Positions 55,301 through 64,000 of a stretch of DNA of 64,000 bases are shown piece after piece (positions within the stretch are counted from its first letter, which is position 1; each line of letters opens with the position of its first letter). Position numbers and translations under genes: made by a program. The notes under the pieces were generated by a model. The model was not told where the DNA came from, ran no database searches, and was given only the letters and a program-made list of their open reading frames with translations. The DNA is from Apostichopus japonicus (taxonomy: Eukaryota > Echinodermata > Holothuroidea > Aspidochirotida > Stichopodidae), in the NCBI RefSeq assembly GCF_037975245.1, contig NC_092575.1, positions 2,175,001 through 2,239,000 on the forward strand, in the 5' to 3' direction.

Positions 55301-58041
55301 GACCCACAGGCTTAATTACTGTACATATTGTTTTCCTTGACAACCATTTGAATTTTGAATTACCAGGATTGAAGCCAGAAATGTGCTCTTTTAAGGCAAA
55401 AAATTATATATTACTGTATTGTGCTCAACATACCTTTAATAAAAACTGCTGTATGTAGCATCCCATCGGTCCGATAATATTTAATGATGATATTAATGAT
55501 GATGATGATATTAATGAAGCTTTCATTACAGGGCTATATTGTTATGTATGGGAGTCATGCCGATTCTTAGCTATCAATACGAATATTAACCGCCTTACCA
55601 TGTGTTAAGAGTTCATAATAATACTACTGGCAGAAAATTGAACTTGGCTTTATCCTACTGTACTGTGGGTTTTCAATCATTAGTATTAACAGGGATTCCT
55701 TTGCAGTTTGTTAATCGCTAATGTTCATAGCACTGCTCACTGGATTATATTATTTGATTTAAGCTCAAAATTTGACTTGAGCTACTGCTCGAACTATGTT
55801 TTTTATTATTATTTACCAGTAGCAACTCTATCTATTTAAACAAACTCAACCATTCAAGGGTATAGGCAAATATGGTCACTGAACATTGCCCATGATGTAC
55901 TATAGCATAGTGTCAGGTAGCCTGAGATTGCACAAACTTGCTTATGTACAATCATGTTGTATCATTTTCATTGATATTAATATTGTTTGCAAAAGATTTA
56001 CTGTACACTTGTGTACAGTAGCATGTATAAACTGAAATTTAAGATTATTCAGTAAAATTAACCTTCTGGATATCACTGACCTCACATGGATCACTGATCT
56101 TTCTAATGCATCATTCTTAAATTGCATTGAATAATGGTTAAATTGTCAAACAAGTAAAACATCAGTTTTAGGTGTATTCTAACATTGCTTAGACTGATAC
56201 TGTAAGAGGCATATCATCTTGTCTCTAGTAATCAGTACTGTAGCGCCTAGTTAGTAGTATAATACAGTGAGTCAGCACTTGACCAATTTATCCGGTATTG
56301 CTTCACTAAGGCAAAGGCTTGGTTCAGGGGTTAGAGTGTCCGCTTCACAATCGCTAGGGCCCAGGATCAAAATTCTGCCAGGAGCCAGATTCTCTTGACC
56401 TATTAAAAAATCACTGCAGTGCAGTGGTGATGTGCGTATTCTTCCGTGGATTTGGTATTTCTGATTTGTGAACTTGGGAATAGGGTTTTGTTTCTGTTCT
56501 TCACTTGGTTTCGAAACAACTTTATTCGTCATGGCTGTACTACAGTGGTGTCAAATGGGGGTGCCTTTGCCTACCTGAGTATTTGAGAAAGTGGTCAGAT
56601 GCTGGGGGCATACACTCTTGTCCGTCGGATGGGGACGTTAAATGGCGGTCCTAGGAGCAGGAATGGGAACGAATTCACACCCGTCTTGTTAAGTGTAAGG
56701 CTTCCTGATTCTTGGGTCTCTAAACTAAACTTAACAAAATGCTACGCAAAATGGGCAAACTGCATGTACAAAGATGTATAACAGTTTCAGTACACAGGTA
56801 CTATAGTACTTAACTTTGACAGTTTAGATACACTTGCTTACAACTCTTGCAACTGTTGGAATTACCCAAGAAGCAGGACATTTTCTTAAAGTTTGTAAAT
56901 TCACCCAAAGGCTCACATCTAGGCCTAAGATGTAAAACATAGGACCGTCCGAGTAATCCGCTAACTACTGTACATGTGTCTGGGGATATTGTTAAGTATA
57001 TTTGAACTTTACTTTGATATCTACACAGTACTATGACAGAATGACAAGAATATGCGTGTTTCGCATAATTTTGCAGGGGCATTGGTTGAGCAGTTATAAT
57101 GAAATAATATAAGTGGCACCCATGTTGATAAAGGTGCATGTGAGAAAAAAACATAAGACAGAACGTTAAACCATTTGTATCATTTATTTTCGTTCTTGAA
57201 AACATGAACATCGATATTTCAAATCACTTATCCATGTTGGCAACATTTCTTCACTTTGATTCAGAGGTGAACTTGCCATGAAATAGGTCTCGGCTATATT
57301 GGTCTGAATGTATAATTGACATCTTAAATAACATTATCGTCTATTGTGTTTGTCATATATAATTATAATTTGTCTTTGACATCATACCATTTAGACTTAA
57401 TGCACCAACTGTATGATGGTCTTATGCATATTTCTCACAACAATTATCTGAAACTTTGTGTTTTTTCGTGCATATCCACTGCTTTTAATTTCCTGTGCAA
57501 TAGAGTAACTTTAGTCTGGTACAAAAGTGGTAGCCTATGACCACTTTTACCTAGGCCTAGAAGTACTAGGAGTACGCCTAGTATAATAACATAACAGTGA
57601 GGGGAACTACTAATTAGTTTCACTAGCCACTTTCTTTTTCTGTTAAATACTTGTTAAAAAACCCCTATCGGGTTTCACAACGAGGAAGTTGGTGTGCAGC
57701 GCAGCAGTGCTAGTAACAATGCGTGGGCAATATAGTTTTAAACACCTCAAGACTAGGGCTCTCCTTTACGGCCAAGGATTGCGTATTCCAGTCTTTTATA
57801 GTCCTAGGATAGAAACTTTCGTTACTTGTAAGTTGTAGCTAATATAATGTAGACTAACCTACTGTAACACTAACAGTAACACTAAAAGTAACAGCTTACT
57901 TATTCTATTACTACTACTAGCTCTACCGTCTACGGTAGCTTAATATGTGCCTAGCCTAATTTGTTAGGCTAGAAATAGATTCGAGAAAATGAATTCCACT
58001 TACCGTTTAGGAATGTAAGTAAAAGAAACACAACACGTCAT
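46354..58041 (-). CDS. NUDT9: NUDT9, ADP-ribose pyrophosphatase, seven exons
   Basis: Minus-strand exons: 58041-58004, 52077-51841, 50251-50153, 49675-49589, 48481-48370, 47357-47214, 46596-46354. Total 960 nt, 319 aa (human about 350), GT-AG throughout with matching phases. It hydrolyses ADP-ribose to AMP and ribose 5-phosphate, usually in mitochondria. Family blocks: [78 protein letters not shown]. The Nudix box is complete: G192, E198, then REFGEEAL (206-213). REF is the active-enzyme form, unlike the altered box of vertebrate TRPM2. Exon 1 gives [13 protein letters not shown], which with the next 16 residues forms a basic, acid-poor presequence. That exon is 5.9 kb upstream and is the least certain part; an internal ATG at 52028 is the alternative start. 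Confidence 0.9.
47441..47900. repeat. 20-bp tandem repeat in NUDT9 intron
   Basis: Around twenty diverged units of GTCAAGTGCATAGAAATATA with GGGC/GTGC alternation, in the intron between the exons at 47.2 and 48.4 kb. Confidence 0.85.
49290..49575. repeat. 22-bp-type tandem repeat next to a NUDT9 exon
   Basis: A dozen units of ATGTGACTATGCATTTTACACC with CACGTG and GCATTGCACACC variants. It ends about 15 bp before the donor side of the exon 49589-49675, so it lies directly in the 5' end of that intron. Confidence 0.85.
50809..50992. repeat. 61-bp tandem repeat, three copies
   Basis: Starts at 50809, 50870 and 50931. Copies 2 and 3 are identical where full length. Each contains AAACATTAATGTTTGATCAA, a palindrome-rich core. 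In a NUDT9 intron. Confidence 0.9.
51225..51370. repeat. ~28-bp tandem repeat
   Basis: Five units of GTACAAATCTATGAGATTGA plus a variable spacer, in a NUDT9 intron. Confidence 0.8.
52735..53131 (-). mobile_element. CR1-like LINE 3' fragment in NUDT9 intron 1
   Basis: The minus-strand frame reads [49 protein letters not shown]: the conserved C-terminal block of CR1/L2-type LINE proteins. Its 3' tail (rc of 52737-52790) GATACCTGCGCTATATAAAT plus (TTA)n resembles the tail of the 39.2-kb fragment. It is in the same orientation as NUDT9. Confidence 0.8.
53401..53423. other. perfect 10-bp hairpin
   Basis: CCCAGATTGG, loop TAG, CCAATCTGGG. In NUDT9 intron 1; no element boundary is evident. Confidence 0.7.
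53424..56289. other. NUDT9 intron 1, nothing further recognised
   Basis: AT-rich sequence with a G-run (55202-55217) and a (GATGATATTAAT) tract near 55480-55515. No exon fits either strand. Confidence 0.4.
56290..56795 (+). mobile_element. tRNA-derived SINE (Val-type head) in NUDT9 intron 1
   Basis: GGTTCAGGGGTTAGAGTGTC is an A-box and TTCACAA a Val(CAC)-like anticodon loop. The B-box region is degenerate. A long conserved body follows (TTGCCTACCTGAGTATTTGA, GTCGGATGGGGACGTTAAA, ACGCAAAATGGGCAAACTGC). Parts of the body recur at 9.83 and 10.3 kb, and a portion at 58.8 kb. Confidence 0.6.
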
Positions 58042-58789
58042 AGAACCAACTTGGGTCAATGAATCGGTGTAGCCACACACTGTATTTAATACTGGTTTAC
58101 AGCTGCAATTAAAATTATTTCTTTGCCGGGCGAAGTTCATTCACACTCAGTCACTGTCCCATACGTAATAAAATAGGCGTCCCTAGATTGATGAAGAAAC
58201 TAAGGTACAGTAGTTAACGTAAGAGGTCAACTAAGAATTTCTTTGGAGGTCAACCATGCACAAAACCCGTTAGAGGCGGTACATTAATATGGAGCGCCAA
58301 CAGAGTAAATATTTTTCTTTACTGCCTGCATCAGGGCAACGGCGCTGAGCCTGTATCATTGCAACCTCATGAAACTCAACTCATCATCCAAACCAATCGC
58401 ATCATCAAAGGCATTTACGCTTGAGAAAAGGCTCATGTCAAATAAAAACACCATAATACATCTCACAATAGATGGTACTCCGTGTAAAAGGAATAAGGCT
58501 TGTTTATTCAATACATGGTATTTGCAAGAAACTATAATTTGTCTCATGTCAACGCAATGTCGTGTAACTGAACAATTAACATCAGCCAATGAGTAAATAT
58601 TAAAATTCCAATGGACAATGTTGCTTCACTGCATTGCTGTATTATAAATTACTTTGAATGATCAAATCAAGAAAGTTTTGGGATTATTACGTTAATTATT
58701 ACGTTCAACCCTGTTGAAAAGAAATCATAAGAGGTAATGAATTATTAATCTTAATTAACTAGTATTCAGAATTTCTGATGTGAGTTTTT

Positions 58790-58890
58790 TGTGGATTAAA
58801 TATTCCTGCTTTATGAATTGAGAAAAGGGTTCGATTCTCTATCTTTCACTGGTTTCGAAGCAAACTTTGTTTTCTGCCATCTCGCCAACT
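58790..58890 (+). repeat. fragment of the 56.3-kb SINE
   Basis: GAGAAAAGGGTTCGATTCTC and CACTGGTTTCGAAGCAAACT correspond to 56475-56520 of the SINE at 56.3 kb, in the same order. Confidence 0.4.
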
Positions 58891-59137
58891 GTGTTTCTTC
58901 ACATCGTGTTTCAGTTTTCAGTTTATTTCTCCACAAACACAGTAAGGTATAAGAGACATTTACACGGTAAAATTCAATAACAATCCAGAGATTAACAAAA
59001 TGACAAATAACATATATCTTAAGAGCATAGGGAGTAAAAGGAAAGAGAAAAGAATGACACACGAATCTTTCAAAGATTTGTGCTGAAAAGTTTGAGAGAG
59101 GGAGGAAGGGGGGGGGGGGAGAGACTTTGGAAAAATC

Positions 59138-59480
59138 TCAAAGTGAAACGTGGCACCAGAGACTGTTATGAGAAAGATACGTTTTTAGAATTTTACTACC
59201 AAATTTATTTAGATTTACAAGGACATTTCTACATGATGATTGAAGCAAACGCTTCATTTTAGTAGAACTGGGTATTTTCCTAAAACATGGTTTCAAGAAC
59301 TCAATCTTATCGGCTGAAAAGTAAGGACAATAAAAAATGTAATGAAATTCGTCTCCTAAAGGGTTTTGGTCACATAAGTACTCACACACTCTTTCATGAA
59401 AATCAGTGTTTGTGAACCTTCCTTGTACGATAGGGAGTTGACTATTTACATAGCGGAATTTACTTAAGTTTGTTCTGTGG
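59138..59480 (-). mobile_element. LINE C-terminal fragment with GDEFHY motif
   Basis: The minus-strand frame from about 59480 reads LSKFRYVNSQLPIVQGRFTN, then RVCEYLCDQ, GDEFHYIFYCPYF. The C-x-x-C-like pair before GDE-x-H-Y-[LI]-F-x-C is a conserved zinc-knuckle-like end of a widespread class of invertebrate non-LTR retrotransposon proteins. The rest of the element is missing. Confidence 0.7.
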
Positions 59481-60001
59481 GGGAATTAAGTTAGTCAAAT
59501 AAGTTTCAAACTCAAGTTCCTCTTTTTGTATACATTCTGTAGACTTTGCATTGAGTGTTGTTCGTAACATCGCCTAGCTAGTCTTGTTCGTAAATATCAC
59601 TTAATCGTTGATCTATGGTCGCTTTGAGCCAATTTTTAGATATTACAGTGTACGGTAGGCCTACTGTCTGTGAAGGGTAGCAATGAGATCTTCATCAGGG
59701 ATATTCAAAACATAGGACATTCCACTTTTATCTTAAATATTTTTAACTTCAACTAACCAGGATGAACTGTAGAAACCGTTATCATGAAAAGATTTAACGA
59801 ACATATGTGAGTTTCTGGGTGTCGTTGTCCCTTTTTGGCGTTCCATGCGAACAGAAATTTGGGCGAACAATCTTTCTCTGGATAAACCGGCAAACTGGGC
59901 TTCACAAACTATCCGCGGCGGTACTTTATACACCACCAAACTAAGAAGAAGAAAACATCAAATCAGGTGACGATGATATTTAGATACGTTCCTTGACAGC
60001 G

Positions 60002-61243
60002 TTAACCCTTCTTTACATGGGGGGTTGGGCACACAATTAGGATTTGGGGCACTTATCTTGTTAGGGCTGGTTTATAAAGGTTAGGGACAACTTCTCTATT
60101 AGGAAGTTGATTTAGATCAATAGAGAACAAAATTTGGAATTGATAATTTTATAAAAATTGCAAATTATATGCAAATTTTAATATGCAAATTAGTTTTAAT
60201 TGGAAAACACCAAAATACAATAAAAATCCCTAATGACTTCAAAATTGACTTCAAATTGTATGATAAAGGTTCTTCTGGGGTTGCTCTTTCAGATGATACC
60301 TTATTTTCTGAAATCTATTGAGGATTGACAGAGTTATGACTGATTTCATTTAGTACAAATGATGTTTACTTTGTTTACTTTCGAAAATTACAGCCTAACG
60401 TTGGCATAACGTTAGGCCTAGCCTAGCCTTTTTTGTAAACAAAGCTATTGACTTACGATTTCTGGGTCCTCAAAAGGACCGAACCTTGATAAACTGGTTC
60501 GACCAGAAGGTCCTGGACCTTATCATGGTATCTGACCAATCGTCCCACATCTTTAGGGCCTATTGGACCGTAAATTTGGGCCACGGCCTATTGAAAGTGT
60601 ACACGTAACTAATTAGTCCATTGAGACTGTACACTAAACATTCAAAGACAATATTACGCAAGAACAGTGGTTGCTATCGACTTTACAAAGGAATGCGAGG
60701 GCGCTATGCCATAACTATCAATTACAAATGTTGCAGTGGCCTAAATATCTAAAATAAGAAAAAAAAACCACGTACGTAGGTTGAAGCGTTCGGGAATGAG
60801 AATTTTATCAAAAATGAACGGATTTGGACGATTTTGGTGTCAAATTACAGGAAATTTCAAGGTCATTTGCATTTTTCTCAGAGCTCTCTATAGATATGTT
60901 CCTGAAATGCTCAGAATATGTTCAAAACATGTTAGGGTTTATACCAAATATAATGGGGGGGTTTGTTCAACTCTTATTTTCTGTCACGATTTTTATGAAG
61001 CGAACATCGATTTTTAGCCAAATTACGTCATTTTCAGATTGACCTTTGACCTTTGAGCCCCACCCACTAAAAAAAAATCACAGTGACCCCCCTTTTTATT
61101 TGTTTTATACACAAACGTATGGTCTTAGCTACATTTCAATACCTTAATGAATGTTGTATGATGTAAGATGGCTGAGTACTATTTTTTTATAAATTCAATG
61201 ATTATTTGGGTCGATATCGACCCAGTGTGCATTTAGGGGTTAA
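60002..61243. mobile_element. possible piggyBac-like non-autonomous element
   Basis: Bounded by TTAACCCTTC on the left and AGGGGTTAA on the right, i.e. TTAA with CCC/GGG termini as in piggyBac. Next to the right end is the perfect palindrome GGGTCGATATCGACCC (61209-61224). The inverted repeats are short and there is no transposase. Confidence is moderate because the two ends match only over about 8 bp. Confidence 0.4.
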
Positions 61244-61254
61244 TAAATGATTAA

Positions 61255-61345
61255 AGGAAAGAATGAAAGAAGGAAGGAAGGAAGGATGGAACGGATGTAT
61301 GGATGGATGAATGAATGGTTCTGAGACGAATGGATGGATGGATAG
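61255..61345. repeat. (GAAG/GGAT)n-type simple repeat
   Basis: Degenerate runs of GAAGGAAGGAAGGA and ATGGATGGATGA beside the end of the piggyBac-like element. Confidence 0.7.
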
Positions 61346-61743
61346 CATGCATACAGTTCAAAATATATTATATTTTACTTACTCATTTGTTGTTGGTTTC
61401 TTTTTCAATCTTATTTTCTCATTTTTTCTTTGACCTTGGGCTAAAGAACAGCTTGATAGTAATCCTGGTGGATATCAGTCGGTATCTATTAAGGATCAAT
61501 CTTGCGCTATTGTCGGCTACCTGGATAATCTCCCTGACGTACGTCCCAACTCGACACACGTTCATGACCAGACACCCCCCCCCCCCCCGATGGAAGCATA
61601 CCTTCCCTGAAGAATATGATGATTAACAAAACCTTTATTTACTTCGATTCGCACTCCTGTGATTAGAGCGACTTAATCGACATCCTGATTATCCTTATTG
61701 GCATATGAGGGCATTAGGGCATGAAGGCTGAATCTTCTTCATA

Positions 61744-61797
61744 GGCTGAAACCATTCAGCCTCTGAAGAAGATCCTGCTAGGATCGAAACGTCAGGC
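61744..61797 (+). ncRNA. hammerhead-ribozyme-like motif, probably retroelement-derived
   Basis: After a perfect 7-bp hairpin (GGCTGAA / TTCAGCC, 61744-61761) comes CTGAAGA (61763, fits CUGANGA). Then a 5-bp stem GATCC-TGCTA-GGATC, then GAAAC (61786) and GTC. GCCT (59-62) can pair with AGGC (94-97) as stem I. This order matches hammerhead cores known in Penelope-like elements. Stem III is essentially absent and one unpaired A precedes stem II, so activity as a monomer is doubtful. Confidence 0.35.
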
Positions 61798-62526
61798 CCT
61801 CTTACTTTTACACACTTAATAACTGGTAATAGTAAGTAGTAATGCCAATGCAATTAATTTAAGATTGGCCAAGGCTATATATGCCTAAGTAAGCCTAACT
61901 GAGCAAGCCTGGTATCCATGGGCTTTAGTGAAGCGTGGAACCATGCACCTTCATTTTAAAGGGTACACTCTATCCACGGTGGTTATGTATCGCTGTGTTC
62001 GTATAATATGTACCGCATATACAGTGAACAATACAATTGCAAGTTAGAGAATTCAACTTCACCAGCATGCCTGAAATATGCGGGCATCATGACTTAGCTT
62101 TATAAGTGTGTAATGCTGGTAACTCCGGTTATTGAAGATAAAGCAAATTCTTAATCTTTTCTTTTGCATATTCAATATTGTCAGCGAAGCCATTCTTCAA
62201 CAAGTGTCCTAGGCAATTGAGAAGTAGTTATTGTATTCCTATAGTTTCTATTGTTTTTTATCAAACATGTAAGTACCGTTTCATTTGTTCTTGCACAATT
62301 TTATCGTTTGTAAAAATATATTGCATAGTGTCATCATTTTATGTAGAAATTGGGTGGAAAATGGGATTATGTTAGCAGAATTATGTGATAAAGGTATTAT
62401 ATTGTCATTATCTCATAGGTTATTTTATTGTGGAAAAATGATTTTGACTATCGTTACAATGTATATTAAAACTTTGGTTTTACTGGATTTATATTTTAAC
62501 TTTTGAGTTGTAACCTATATGTTAAG

Positions 62527-62734
62527 CTTTAAAGGGTGTGAAGACTCGCGCACAAAGAAATGTCTCATGCCGGTAATCTGACCTAGTTTCGATTGAGGTG
62601 TAACAGAAGTGTTAGACACCACCATCGATCCCAGAAAATACACACACAGCTTGCTACATTCGCTAATTAGACACTAGTGTACAGTCAATACATGCAGATA
62701 CGGTCAATACCCACAACACAGTGTACATATCAGG
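62527..62734. mobile_element. TTAA MITE, copy 3 (right half missing)
   Basis: Starts TTTAAAGGGTGTGAAGACTC as in copies 1 and 2 and follows them to about CACAGTGTACA, then diverges. The right terminal repeat is absent. It lies 260 bp upstream of the SLC35G-like start. Confidence 0.7.
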
Positions 62735-62993
62735 CATGGGGGTTAGGGGAGGGTTCAATAGCTCCGCCTATCTCCAGCCGACAATAATCCAATCTGACCT
62801 CACGATCAATTGTTAGAGGATAACAAAATGTTTCAAATAGAATGATTTGGAAAGAGAAACGTCTGGTGAGAGTGTCATTCGTTACATGAAATAATGTTGA
62901 ATAGCACGATGACATAGCGAATGCATCCTCTGGTCACCATGGTGATTTTTTATTTTATTTCTAATTTTTTTTATCTCCTCTGTGCAGTTTAAC

Positions 62994-64000
62994 ATGGCGA
63001 CCTCTGATCCTCTTCTACCAAAGAACGAAGAAACAAGTGAAAATTCTTCCGAGGATGACGATGAAAGAGATGAAGAGAAATGGAGGATGATAAAAGGATG
63101 TTCTCTGTCTCTCATTGGCGCCATCTGCTTCGCAGCGAGAAATTTCATCACGAGTGTACAAACGAAAGACATCGATCCAACCTTTGTGACATTCCTAGAG
63201 CGCGCATGGTGTATCCCTTTCGGGGCTGTATACTGTACATTACGCGGATGTTCCGTCAAGCTGGATAAGGTATTGACTCTTTCACTAATCGCTGGCGGAC
63301 TTCTCACGGGTATCTTGATCCTTCTTCTTATCTGGGCCTTCAGTCTCATTGCGGTCGGTGACGCCGTGGCTGCAGGTAGCATTGTTCCAGCATCTACGGG
63401 CGTGTTAGCCTGGTGCCTCATCGGTGAACGATTCACGTGCAAAGATGTTATATTCTCCTGTATAGGAATAGCGGGTGTAGTCTTCATATCCAAACCGGCT
63501 ATTTTCTTAGAATTAACCGATGAAAATATTCCCAAAGGACCACTTCTCGTCGGGACTGCCGTAGCGGCCTCTACATCTGTCATAAGGTCCGTCACCCAAA
63601 TTATGTATCGTTATGTAGGACGGTACGACGTGGATCCAAGTGTATCTGTTATGTTCGTGTCCGTCTTTTCAACAGTCCCCTCCATCGTCGCGTGTAGTGT
63701 ATTTGCCACGTGGAGTCTCCCCGACCGGAGGACATTCATGGTATCCATTTTGGCAGCAAGCCAAGGCCTTTCGGGAGCTCTTCTTTCGGCAGAGGCATTA
63801 CGTCGAATCAAAACGATGCATCACTCATTAATTCAGTTAAGCGTACCTATATTCACCTACAGCTTAGACATTATTTTACAAGGGACAGTACCGGATTGGC
63901 AGAGTGTCCTCGGTTGCGCCCTAATTATCACATCGAGTCTGGCAATTATAGGTGAACCTAAAGATGACAACGCCAAAAGCGACTCTAGCAAGTCTACTGG
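62994..64000 (+). CDS. SLC35G-like EamA/DMT transporter, 3' end outside window
   Basis: An uninterrupted frame of 335 codons runs from ATG 62994 past the window edge. An acidic cytosolic N-terminus (ENSSEDDDERDEE) is followed by about ten hydrophobic segments in two EamA repeats (roughly residues 34-170 and 185-320). The repeat-1 signature VPASTGVLAWCLIGERF, GIAGVVFISKP is typical of drug/metabolite transporters, and the overall pattern fits SLC35G1-type members, whose substrate is unclear. The tail after IIGEP is hydrophilic and likely close to the end. The first ATG lies seven bases after an acceptor-like tctcctctgtgcag, so the leader may be spliced while the coding part is a single exon, as in many SLC35G genes. 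GC is higher than in the surroundings. Confidence 0.85.
   Translation, partial: MATSDPLLPKNEETSENSSEDDDERDEEKWRMIKGCSLSLIGAICFAARNFITSVQTKDIDPTFVTFLERAWCIPFGAVYCTLRGCSVKLDKVLTLSLIAGGLLTGILILLLIWAFSLIAVGDAVAAGSIVPASTGVLAWCLIGERFTCKDVIFSCIGIAGVVFISKPAIFLELTDENIPKGPLLVGTAVAASTSVIRSVTQIMYRYVGRYDVDPSVSVMFVSVFSTVPSIVACSVFATWSLPDRRTFMVSILAASQGLSGALLSAEALRRIKTMHHSLIQLSVPIFTYSLDIILQGTVPDWQSVLGCALIITSSLAIIGEPKDDNAKSDSSKST

Noticed and set aside
62882-63595. 237-codon minus-strand frame
   Set aside because: It is the antisense shadow of the SLC35G-like coding exon, whose membrane pattern and EamA motifs are clear on the plus strand.

Overview
The window is eukaryotic and AT-rich: split genes with GT-AG introns, no operons, and many young transposable-element copies. 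The gene set (NUDT6, NUDT9, GUCD1, an SLC35G/EamA transporter) is animal. The mix of hAT-type and TTAA-type MITEs, tRNA-derived SINEs and CR1-like LINE tails fits a marine invertebrate deuterostome. An echinoderm such as a sea cucumber is my best guess, but this is inference without a database search.

Layout, left to right. 1-6.8 kb is mostly non-coding, with a short inverted-repeat element, one weak exon pair and the 3' end of a CR1-like LINE. 6.86-12.93 kb (-) is an intact three-exon gene for a 71-residue protein I do not recognise; its 5.5-kb first intron holds a perfect hAT MITE with an 8-bp target duplication. 13.0-18.7 kb is repeat-rich: three arrays built on palindromic 6-mers (CTTAAG, CAATTG, GATATC). 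The first and last have a period near 21 bp and share the terminal sequence TATGGCAAGCCGTTTT. The GATATC array is the body of a 1.4-kb inverted-repeat element that landed in what looks like an exon of a small + strand gene (16.3-19.4 kb). 19.9-21.4 kb has tandem tRNA-derived SINE copies and an LsmAD-like exon pair broken by a second hAT MITE.

23.3-29.25 kb (-) is GUCD1, reconstructed over eight exons with consistent phases (243 aa); a 17-bp minisatellite and a SINE lie in its introns. 31.8-34.2 kb holds a TTAA MITE and a 5'-truncated LINE reverse transcriptase. 35.4-39.2 kb (+) is NUDT6 (six exons, 261 aa from the chosen ATG). 46.35-58.04 kb (-) is NUDT9 (seven exons, 319 aa). The two Nudix genes converge tail to tail around 7 kb of repeats. 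59-62.7 kb is transposon debris (LINE end, piggyBac-like TTAA element, a hammerhead-like motif, a third copy of the TTAA MITE). The right edge (62,994 onward, +) opens an SLC35G-like drug/metabolite-transporter coding exon that runs off the window.

The recognised genes have no shared pathway beyond nucleotide-sugar and ADP-ribose metabolism (NUDT9, NUDT6). The most unusual features are the two 21-bp-phased palindrome arrays with a common end, the exon-interrupting inverted-repeat element, and the two convergent Nudix genes.
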